From contig JABYQU010000002.1 of assembly GCA_022264855.1 (NCBI GenBank), positions 1,116,001 through 1,180,000 of the forward strand: a stretch of 64,000 bases of DNA, written 5' to 3'. Every line of letters starts with the position of its first letter. The stretch's first letter is position 1. Below, piece after piece: positions 42,816 to 52,838 of the stretch. Below the pieces are notes generated by a model that saw only the letters and a program-made list of their open reading frames with translations, ran no database searches and was not told where the DNA came from. This DNA comes from Lenzites betulinus. Lineage: Eukaryota; Basidiomycota; Agaricomycetes; Polyporales; Polyporaceae. The position numbers and the translations under genes are program-made.

Positions 42816-45803
42816 CCCCGCGGACGCGTGCAGATCGGAGATACCAGCGAAGGTGGGTGTACGTTCGGGATGTATTGTAAGATGTGTATCTTGCCCTTGG
42901 ATATCGATGTCTCACGACGAGACGCACCTGCACGGAGGGCCGTTGTCTCGTGACAGTCAAGCATCGTATGTCGCCCTACGAGTCATTGGCCAGCATGCAC
43001 ACATAGGTGCTCCACCCGGCTATCCAGCGCGAGGGCAACGCTGCAGGGCATCAAGTTTGCCTCAATAACGCAGGACGGGCCGGTGCAAAGTGTTCATGTT
43101 TGTTCCACCCCCGTGACGCCAATTAATGGTCTTTTGGGCACCACTATATGCCGACCGCTGAATCTGTCTCGCGCCCATCGCGACATGGCGTATGCATGTC
43201 TGAGCGCAGCTACTCGACATCCGCAATAGAACAATCACACACCGCACCCGTCCGGAAGTCTGCAAGACCATGTCGGTGGCGTCACAACCAACGAAGCACT
43301 AGCTGCTACCCGGACCCCTCGGGGACACGACTGAAGTGCATGGGGAGGAGTGGATCCTTGTAAGACCGAGAGTCCACAAAGGTGCCTAGCTATCTACACG
43401 TACTGATCTGAACACACCGGGGACCAAAAAAGTGCGCCCGCTGGCCGCCCGCCCGGCACACCGCCCCGTTTCAGCCCCCGCCAAGGGAAGGCAATTGTGC
43501 GTGAGGGTCTGGCAGGGCGAGGCGAGGCGCGGCGGATCACGCGTGTCGGCGCAGGGGGCAATCGGGTGTCGCGCCCTGCGTATCGGCGGAGGTGGGCCAC
43601 GGTTGCGGGGGCCGGGGGCGTGTCGATGCTCAAATCGGGCGGAGATGCGAATACAGCGCCGTGCGTGTTCCCGCCACCGAGCCCCGCCGTGCGCGTCGTG
43701 GCGTGGTGGCGGTTTGGGCCCTGGGGCGCGTCGGGGGGTCCGAGCCTCGCACTTTTAACACAGCAAGAGGGACCCGTTGCGGGTCAGGCCAGGGACGCGG
43801 GCGGCAGCTGCCGTACAAGGACATTGGGTAGGTGCGCGGAGAGCAACGCCGACCTTGGGCCATGGAGTCGTCGAACGGCGCGATTCATCCATGGCTATAC
43901 CGATGAGAAATGATGTATGTGCAGTATGTGCACCGTGAGAGATAAGCGGTATAATACTCATGACATACCTGCCGGTGGGCTGTCCTGTTCCCATGTCGTA
44001 CTTGTCATATGTATGCCATCTAGTACTTCCGTTCTTCAGGTCCGGGCGCGAGGGGCTATAAACAGCGTGATCATCACGTCCTCCACGTTCGTACCGGCGT
44101 AATCAGGGGAGGAGGGTCGCTGCAGGCAAGCGGCGTGGCCTGACTTTGGCGGCGCCTAGTATCGGTTCTGTCGTCCGCACGCGTCTAATTTCCGGAGAAA
44201 TAGAAGTGACCATGTACAAAGCACGGGGACACGGTCACCGTCGGTTCGCGGCTGTATACATGCATCCGTGTATGAATGACGCACAAAGAACCCAGATATT
44301 AGACTCACAACCAACGCAAGCACGGCCGAAGGCCTAGCGGCTAGCCTGTCCGGACTTCGCACAATTGCATGTCCAAGACCATGAGTATGGAAGAATCTTG
44401 GGAAGGTAAACGTGAAAGACCTGGACAAGCCGAGGCTTTCCTTAATTACCGCCAAGGGTGGCTTCGTCGTGTACGTTCTACCCAGCGTCGGCCGAACCTG
44501 ACCAACCATGACATCAGACCCAAGGATTGTTTGTGTCATTATAAAATAGTAAACCTGATCACGTACACAAGAGGGTAGTAGACAACGACAGTACCAAGGG
44601 GGCGGTGGGGACAACCGGTGATCAGTCTGCCCGCAAACGAAAACGTTTGATCAGTGGCTCTTCACCTATTTCCGGGAGAGGCTTCCGGCTACACGACACA
44701 TACCTCGGATTGAACGGCAGAATAGACTGGGGTGCCGCCCGGGACTTGTGCGTAATGAACGGGGGGGTATGTCGCCAGGACCCCATGCGCCGCGCGAAAA
44801 CGTGGTCGGTAGACGTTCACGACTTCATCCTCCGAGATCAAGCGGACCGGGCGGTCGCTCCGATTGAGTTAAAGAGGCGTTCAACCACCACAAGAAGAGC
44901 GCGGAAGCGCAGAGCAAAAAGCATGGGGTCAAAGAAGACACGGTGGATTCCTGGTGGAATACGAGAAGCGGGCGGCGAAAGCGCAGCTTCCCATCGTCGT
45001 ACTCCACTAGGAAACGGATACAGCACCCGCGGCGAGGTTCTGGCCGCGACAGAACAGGTGGTGTTGCGGTCTGCGCAGGCTCGTCCGCGAGGCTTCCGAG
45101 TCCGTTCAGAATCGCCAGTCCTCGAGCAACCGAGTCCCAAGGTGCGCCACGGATCGTTGGACCCATCAGTGATAGTGAGAGGGCCGCGATCTACAGAGCT
45201 CAGAGACAGAAGCACGGACCGTAAAATACGCTGTATTTTACCGTCTGCGCAGATTTGAAAGGCGCTTGCGCTTCGTAGGTGTGAAGGTCTGGCCTCGCGG
45301 CGGACGGAGACTGGGCTTGCTCCGCCGTGGCGTCAGAGGGAGAGAGCGGTGCTCGGGCGAGGAAGAGACGATGGAAGATGGAAGAGGACATGCTTCAAAT
45401 TGGGGGCGAGGAGGGGGGCCGGCGGAGGGTCTGTGGGCCATCAGTCGAGCGTTGGAATCGTGGGTGTGGAAGCGGCTGCGGAGGATGGGGCGCGGCGGAG
45501 GGGACGGTTCGGAGGGCGAGTGTCGAGGGGACGCACAGATGTGATCCAAGCACGCGCACGGAGAGCAAGTCCTCGTCCGAATGCAGACAGCCGCCCGTCG
45601 CCCACTCACTCGGACCTCCTCCGCGCCCCCGGCCACCCCATCGGGGCACGGAGATGGCCCTGCGCCCAATCGCAGCAGAGCACGTGAGTCCGATTTGCTC
45701 GGGACTCGGTTCGACCAGATCTCCTCCGCCGTCCTCTGTCGCATGCCGCGTTCCGTATATAAATCCGCCCTTCGCGTCTGAGCCTCCCCTCTCCGTAGCC
45801 CCC
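42816..45803. other. 3-kb region without a supported gene
   Basis: Contains a 217-codon plus ORF (44605-45258) and overlapping minus ORFs, all Arg/Ser-rich, with no recognised domain and no convincing splice links. A perfect 9-bp inverted repeat with a 3-nt loop (GTAAAATAC-GCT-GTATTTTAC) lies at 45221-45241. 43430-43750 is very GC-rich. The right end carries the methyltransferase promoter. Confidence 0.5.
45756..45763 (+). promoter_or_regulatory. TATA box of the methyltransferase gene
   Basis: TATATAAA in GC-rich DNA, 41 bp before the ATG at 45804. The spacing suits a short 5' UTR and favours that ATG over in-frame starts further upstream. Confidence 0.6.
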
Positions 45804-47395
45804 ATGCTCGTCTCGCCGTCCACCTCGCACCTCCATCCCATGCAAGTTCTTCACGAGGAGTACGCCCCCTCTAGTGAAGACTACGAAGATGACGACGAAT
45901 TGGACGAAATGGACACCGACGCTGGGTCGGTCTCTGGCAGCCACTTCGCACCTAGTCTCTCGAGTTCCGTCACCTCTCATGACTGGGAAATGCGCTCGGC
46001 CTCTCCAGCGCCGTCCATGTACTCCATGACCAATTCACTACGCGCTGCCTCCTTTCGACACGAATTCGGAAGAGGCATCAACAACTATTCCGAGGTCTAC
46101 CGCCTGCCGGCAGACGACGAGGAGTTCGAGAGACTTGGTGCGCGCCATCCCGCAGCTGCTGTGCCTGAATTGTACTGATTCCGTTGACAGACCACCAGCA
46201 CGTCATGTTCATGGAAGCGATGGGGAAATACCCCCACTGCATATACGAAGTCCTGGCAGACGACACACCTGGTGAGACGAAGACATGCGTTGACCTTGGC
46301 TGTGGAAGCGGCTCGTGGTATGTGCATTATGACTTCGGTGGTATTGCGTTCCTGATCTCCCGGGTCTCCAGGATACTCGACGTCGCAAAAGATTTCCCAC
46401 ACTGTAGCGCGGTTGCAGTCGACCTTGTTCCCATGCAGGACGTGTGAGTACTCGCGGGCGGACGGGCGGCTGTTCTGGGTTGCTGACTGAATGTCTCGGA
46501 CGCAGAAATATGCCTCCGAACTGCCGGTGAGTCTCCTCGCACATGTCCTACGACGCCCTGACTCACCCGCGATCCAGGAGCGAGGTCGACGACATCAACC
46601 TCGGCCTGCAGCACTTTTACGGAGAGTTCAACGTAGTGCACGCAAGACTAGTGTCATCCGGAGTACGTCTTCTTGCTTTCGGGGTCGGTGCCGTGAGCGC
46701 CCGCAATCGAGATTGCCCTGTCCGTGTGATCGAATCTCACTGCAATCTCCGTCCCACCTCGTCTTACCGCATCGAGCTCGGCTGTCAATTATGCTAACCT
46801 GTATCTCAGATCCGCGACTACATGGGCTTGATCGGCGAAATGGCGCAGACCATGCGTCCCCGGGGTCTCATCGAGCTCGTCGAGTTCGACTTTCGCGTGT
46901 ACGACGTCAACAAGACGCCTATCATGCCCTCGCGGCTGGAGGAGGAGACCCCGTGGCTCGCGCGCTGGATGAACCTCGTCAACGTCGCCGTCGAGCAGCG
47001 CGGCGGCGAGCCGGACGCCGCCAACCACATCTACCGCTGGGTCAAAGAGCACCCGATGCTCGAGGAGCCCGTACATCGCAACGTGTGGTTCCAGACTGGC
47101 CCCTGGAAGGAGGGAACGGATCCACGGACAGCACGCGAGAACCGCATTGGCGCGATGATGCGGGACGACATCCTCGTGAGTCGGCACCGAGAGGCTTGGG
47201 TGTCTGCGTAGGCTGATGTGATGTGCCCAGGCCTTCCTAAAATCAGGGCGGCCGCTGCTCCTAAGCACCGGCCTCGATATCATGCTCGTCGACGAGATCG
47301 AGCTCAACGCCGAGGACGAGCTCCGCGCCTCAAGCGCAAAGACCTACATTCGCGTCCAGACCGTGCATGCACGGCGGAAAGCGGAGATAGAATAA
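45804..47395 (+). CDS. LaeA-type SAM-dependent methyltransferase, 389 aa
   Basis: Exons 45804-46137, 46191-46317, 46372-46443, 46506-46526, 46578-46662, 46810-47175, 47231-47395. The N-terminal 90 residues are acidic and Ser-rich (EDDDELDEMD). Then come EVYRLPADDEEFERLDHQHV and the class I SAM-binding glycine motif VDLGCGSGSW (about 145-154), an acidic second strand VAVDLV, the conserved NMPPNCRSEVDDI block, and FNVVHARLVSSGIRDY with MRPRGLIELVEFDF. This order is shared with fungal LaeA-like regulators and other orphan methyltransferases of basidiomycetes; substrate unknown. No biosynthetic cluster adjoins it. Exon 4 is a 21-nt microexon that encodes most of the 'NMPPNC' block, which supports it. 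Confidence 0.85.
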
Positions 47396-48010
47396 GTTCG
47401 TCGTCGCCGCCTCCTTGCTCATTTGTTGCCTGTTACCCCCGCATACGTACATGGACTGTTCTCGTCGCATATCATAATCTCGCCGCGCTTTGTGATTCTG
47501 TATATCCTTATTCCGTCGGACCCGTGCCGTTCTCGCACGGTCGGGCCGCACCGTTGTCGATATCAAGCTGTCAATACCATAGTTGTCGTACAATTCCATA
47601 GATCCATCATACGCCTAAGGGCGACAATATATTATAGAGCTCGTAACAGTACAAAAATCAGCGCCCTGGGCGCGCATACCTGATCTTCAGTCGCCAAATA
47701 AGAATCGAGCGTGTAAACATCCAGCGGACAAGATGCAAGAAGCTCACAGGCCGCAGCGGCGCCGGGGGATGTGCGTCTAATTCATGCATGTTCTCCTAAC
47801 CCTCCACACATGACTGTAAAATGTTACTCGCACATGTAGCGCATCCATAGTAGTATCCACACATTCTCCTCACGTTCCTCCCGCAAGATCTGTTCTTAAG
47901 CGTGTCCCTTGGCCATTTTTGCTATCTCCGAGTCGTGTAATTAATGTCTTTCCTCTCCCGTCGCCTACCAGCGAAACCGTCTCTGTGCTCTTATAACCAA
48001 TTGGCCTACG
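47396..48010. other. Intergenic between two plus-strand genes
   Basis: Holds the 3' end of the methyltransferase gene and the promoter/5' UTR of the trypsin-like gene. AT-rich, with no TATA-like box at good spacing. An ATG at 47944 opens an out-of-frame upstream ORF if transcripts start before it. Confidence 0.5.
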
Positions 48011-49845
48011 AGTAAGCCTTTCAGCCTTTTTATTCCTCTTCGTAACTGATCTCTCGTTTTCCAGTGACTTCGAACTCTCCCCTCAACATCGATCCGGGCT
48101 TCCTCGAACTATGCCTTGCCACTTTCGAGAACCAGAAAAACCAGAGCGGGAAGACCAAGGAGGACACCGTAGTCTCTGACCCGTCCCGCCTCACCAAATA
48201 CTACCCTGCGGCGTACAAGGACTTCTACGGCTTGCCTAGCAACCCTCCATGTGTCTACAAGTCGGGCCCAGCCTGGAGTGAACGCACGGGCCCGGAATCG
48301 TATCGCACTATTCGTGAAGCTCGCCCTGTCTACGACCACCCCATCGCCGACCAATGGCACGTTATCGGAACGAGCATCTACCAGTCCCTCGACTCCCAGA
48401 CTGTCAAGTGGACTTCGATCGACCCCGTCGCTTTTGCCGACGAGGGGGAGGTGAAGCCGTTCTGCCCACTCCTCATGTGGATCGGGGTCTATCCCGCATC
48501 TCTCTCCTACGACGCTGCCATGGCTGCGGCCGGGGCCATCAAGGAGATCCTCACCCAGGCTGGCTTCCCCGAGATCGAAGTCGCCTTCCGTGAATCGGTG
48601 GTCACCCGGTCTGTCGCTGCGGGTCCCAAGTTGCTCTCCTTCGACCCCCTTCGCGACCCCGTCCCCGAACTCCTCAAGCCCTTTACACCCACGCTCGGCC
48701 TCTCCATAGCGCCGCTAAAGACGCCGCACATTGAGGGCACAGGCGCCCTCTACCTCCGCGCCAAAAATCGCATTCTCCTCCTCACCGCCGCCCATGTGGT
48801 CTGTCCTGCTCCCGCATCCGCCGACACGGGCGTGTCGCGCAGGCACAACTTGAACAGGCATGTTGCCGATGGGATCATCACGCTCGGAGCTGATGGCTAT
48901 AGCAAAGCTATCACGAGCATGCTGAGTGCGATTGGCGATCTCGCTAGCTCAATGGAGATATGGAACGACAATATCGCTGGGTTGCCCAAGCCCGCTGAGG
49001 GCGAGGAGGAGGATAAGGAAACGACCGCAAAGCATCAGGAGTACCTGGACCTGGTGGACAAGGCGAAGAAGAAGATCGAGGAGATTGACAAGCTTCATAG
49101 TGCAATCACCAAGTTCAAGACAACCCTAGCACAGCGCATCATCGGTCGCATCCTCCACGCTGAACCCATCGCCGTCAGCGACGGACCCCACAAGTTCACC
49201 CGCGATTGGGCACTGGTCGAACTCTACGAGGAAAGGATCGAGTGGAACTCGTTCAAGGGCAACAAGGTCTATATTGGTACGCTTTCCGTCGCCAGCCACA
49301 GTGTCGTTCCATCGCTTTAGCTGACTATCATATATATCCTCGTAGGCGGGAACCTCTCGTCGTCTGACTTTCGCACAATCATGTTCCCCAGACCTGAGGA
49401 CCGGGACGGCTACAAGTACCCGCGCGACGGTCTCCTCCAGGCCTGTGGCATCGTGAAGGACAGAGAGATCCGCTCGCCCCAGCAGCTCGACGCCAACGGC
49501 CACAAGTGCCTCCATGTGGTGAAGAACAGCCTAACCACGGGCACCACCGTAGGTCGTGTCAACGGGCTGGACTCGTTCACTCGCATCTACACCAGATACA
49601 ACAACAAGGAGACGTCCGTCGCGGTAGCCGTCCTGCCTTACGACAGGAAGAGGGGTGCCTTCTCTGCGCCCGGAGATTCTGGCGCCATTGTTCTCGAGAG
49701 GGGCGGCGGCATCGTCGGTATGCTCACCGGCGGTGGCGGCGCGACTGAAGGTACCGACACCGCCTACGTGACCCCGTACTGGTGGCTCGACGAGCAGATC
49801 AAGAAGGTCCTTCCTGAGTGCTCCCTCTACGACGTCGTCCAGTAG
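48011..49845 (+). CDS. Intracellular trypsin-fold serine protease-like protein, 570 aa
   Basis: Exons: 48011 (the A of ATG, end of a 5' UTR exon), 48065-49276, 49346-49845. The main exon opens TG-ACT-TCG directly after a 53-nt intron (GTAAGC donor, CTGAT branch, TTTTCCAG acceptor), so the start codon is completed by splicing. No other in-frame ATG exists before residue 138, and the region before it is clearly coding. A long N-terminal domain (ERTGPESYRTIREARPVYDH, FCPLLMWIGVYPAS) precedes the protease-like part. The His motif is LLLTAAHVV (His 244), the Asp is in DWALVEL (Asp 381), and the Ser is in APGDSGAIV (Ser 516). A charged helical insert (310-350) separates His and Asp. There is no signal peptide. 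Similar proteins occur in multiple copies in Agaricomycetes; activity and substrates are unknown. Confidence 0.82.
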
Positions 49846-50117
49846 ATGGTGAGCGAGTCGACGCGGCGAAATCTGTGGCTGCGCCCAGAACTATGTGATC
49901 AACAGCAGCGCGGCACGACACGCGGTAAGTTACACGCAAAAACGTAATATAAAGCACGAAATCAGCATTAGGATGCGCCAGGCGGGGCACGCATCAGAAG
50001 CGCACGACGTCCGCCGTGACACGGTGATAGGAACCTCAAGAAGAGTAATGACAGTGACAGGGAGCGACGACAGCCCGTCCGCCGCGGTCGCACCGATCGC
50101 CACGCGCCCGCCGCGTC

Positions 50118-51860
50118 TCACGCACCGTACTCCGGCGGCGGCACGTCCGGCCCATAATCCAGTCCGGCCGGGCGCGGCGGGTGCGTGCGGTCGATGCGGT
50201 CGGCGATGATCTGGATGAGGCGGTCGACTGCAGCGTGCGAGTCGGCGGGGCTCGGCGTGGAGGACGTCTCTGAGCTGCCCCCGGATGGGACCGGGCCTGC
50301 GCCTGCGCCTGTGGGAGGCGCGCTTGACTGCACCGAGCCGGGTGGGGGTGGGGACACGGCGGAGGATGATCCGGAGGCCGCTGGTCGCATGGTTGCGTAA
50401 GGCGAGTTTGCCTCTTGGGCGAGCTTGGATGGCGTGGGCAGGGGAGACACGACCGCGCCAGCGCTCGTGTCTTGCATGAGCGGTGTTGGTGAGGGCGGCA
50501 GCACGTAGGGGGCGTACTGAGCGCTTTTGAACGCTGCGGACGCCACGCGTCGGCGGCGGTGGTAGAATACTGCGAACGCAGCGATGATTGCTAGGAGGGC
50601 GATCCCGCCGATTATTGGACCGACAATCACGCCCACGTTGACTTTCTTGGGCGCCGACAAGACCGGTCCTGCTGTGGGGGTCGGCGTCTGGGATGCCGCA
50701 GAAGACGGAGAGCCTGTGCTAGAGCTGGTAGGTAGATATGAGCGTTATGTTTCGCGCCGAACAGTGCAACACACCGACCCGTTCACTCCACTTGCCGTGG
50801 CGTTTCCGTCAGCGAGAATGGTGACGGAATTCAGCCAGAACTTGAAACCGCCGCCCAACTTAGGCGTGATGTTGACTGTGTGCGTAGCCGAAGCATCCAG
50901 GCCTTCCTGGTAGAAGAGGAGCGTATCGCCTATCAGCCACATTGTACTGGCGTTGTATGTGTCCACGTTCCCATCCAAAGACTGCAGACCATGAGTTTAT
51001 ATATATATTCGAGTACTATATTTCACTTACGACGTCATACACCCCGCTACCCCAGTTTCGCGAACCATTGACAGCGATGCCGGTGCCTTGAAAAGAGAAA
51101 GCGACGGATGCAGGCGGAGTGTCGGCCTCGTAATACGGCGCTGGATTTGCTTTGCTTGGGATCTGACCATTGGGATCGTTCTGGACCTGCCACCCTCCGC
51201 TGTACTGCATGAACGTCGTATTCGTTGCTGGATAAACGACAGAAGTGGGAGTACTAGTGTTAGACACGAATCAGTCGGGGCCCTGCGGGACTGAAAATTA
51301 TATGCATACGCACCCTCCCGTCACAGTTCGAGAGATATCTGCACGGTCAAACCAGAACGTGTTGGAAGTAGATGCGTTGGCAGTTAAGGAAATGTTGTGC
51401 ATCTTTTGTTCAAGGCCGTCTTGAGAGAATAGCTGGCCATCGCCCGAGGAGAAAGACTGAGAGGTTCCATCCAGGGAAACCTGATATGGACAACTACCGT
51501 TGCCAAAAAGTGCAATACCTGTGCCTGAATACTCCGCTGTTTGAGTTGACCGGCAGCTTCATGTGTGAGGCCGAGCTTACCGTAGAACTGCAGATCGAGG
51601 CGAGCACCGGCGAACGCAGTCACATGGTAGGACGTCCCTACGCCGTCATTTCCTCCTGCACTGTTGAAACCGCCAGAGTCGGAGAACCATGGCTGCCACC
51701 CTGTCTGCGTCCAGTCGCCGACACCACCATCACCTGTGGAGGATGCGTGCCGAGTAACTTAGTACAGAAGCGCAAAGAATCCATGCACAGACGCACCATG
51801 GGGGAGGTAGTTAAACAGAGGACTGCTATCGTCGACGGTGACAGTCAATTGACTTGACAT
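50118..51860 (-). CDS. Single-pass membrane protein with two lectin-like β modules, 484 aa
   Basis: Exons 51860-51797, 51733-51581, 51518-51314, 51253-51031, 50981-50779, 50724-50118; the last donor (GTCGGT) is weak, so that junction is approximate. Two related β-rich modules occupy residues 1-150 (DWTQTGWQPWFSDSGG ... LDLQFYGIALFGNGSCPYQV) and 155-280 (YSGGWQVQNDPNG ... VAFSFQGTGIAVNGSRNWGS, then DVSLDG). Each has several N-glycosylation sequons. A helix VGVIVGPIIGGIALLAIIAA (about 313-336) with a following RRRR stop-transfer marks one membrane span. The cytoplasmic tail is Pro/Ser-rich, ending DVPPPEYGA. No N-terminal signal peptide is present in this model. Many Agaricomycete genomes have such galactose-binding-like surface proteins; ligands are unknown. 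Confidence 0.8.
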
Positions 51861-52838
51861 GGCGAGGATTGGGGAACACTGCAGGTCTGCGGCGAAGAGT
51901 CGTAGCGGTATATAACGGCGCTATATATGGGTTAGACTGACCGCCTTGGCTAACCGCCAAATTGTGGGCTTCGCGACTGTCGCGCGTGGTTTTGATAGAC
52001 AGACTGCCGCCCTCAATCGACACTATCGTGCAGCGCAGTGCAGGCCGCGCAGGCCCCAAATCATGATGGAGGCCCGCCCACTGAAGGAGCTTGTGTGTTT
52101 CCGGTAGCGCACGGGATTCATGTTAGCAGATACCATACAGTTGCGGGAAGCTTCAGTGCTTTCCGCAGGAGGCCGCGTGAGCTTCTATCGCTCGGGATCA
52201 CGTAAAGGTACTGTCGGAGCACAGCAGCTGGCGTGATACTAGACGACGTTGGCAGATCCCACACGAAGAATCCCGCCGTGGGTCCCGGCGCCCGAGATGG
52301 GTGGGCTTTGAATGGTTTCGATTCCACTGGCTACTGTGAGGTGGCACAATTACTAGTAACCATGACACGTAAGTGAGAGTGCTAGCTGTTTGATGATCCG
52401 CCGCGAGTCATCAAAATACCTTCGGTACTTACTAGTACACGCTGGAGTACTACTGATCTCCGAGATTGCGGGTGTACGCCCTTCACATGAGAACAGGGGC
52501 GAGCGCTTGAGCCCAGGGTCATACATGACGGAGTAAGGACACCCCAACGACGACGGGCGTGTCACCAAGAGGAATATGAGATGAGGTGGTCGAGAAGATG
52601 GCAAGGACACCCGCATTCGGTCCACCGCGCTAACGCGGCACAGCTTCTCGGCGGATTGCGAGTGACGCGGGCGTTCAGTATAATCGGACACGGGCGCTTC
52701 ATTGCACATATTGAACTCCACGCTCCGACTCCGAGGTTTCAGGAAAGGCCGCGTGAGTCCATGTTGGCAGAAACTAGCTGGCAGCGTATTCTGAAGTTTT
52801 CCAAAGACATACGATCACGCAACGCATCACTCTGTCCT
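51861..52838. other. Divergent promoter region (membrane protein / SKI2)
   Basis: A 978-bp gap between genes transcribed away from each other. ORFs are short and unsupported. A TATATA run (near 51911-51930) lies about 55-65 bp upstream of the minus-strand ATG at 51860. Nothing else recognised. Confidence 0.5.

Noticed and set aside
44605..45258. 217-codon plus ORF and overlapping minus ORFs (44825-45215, 45238-45744)
   Set aside because: All are open at once over the same bases, none has a domain, and splice links could not be established in either direction.
45804..52838. Secondary-metabolite gene cluster around the LaeA-type methyltransferase
   Set aside because: No PKS, NRPS, terpene cyclase, P450 or transporter lies nearby; the neighbours are a trypsin-like and a lectin-like gene.
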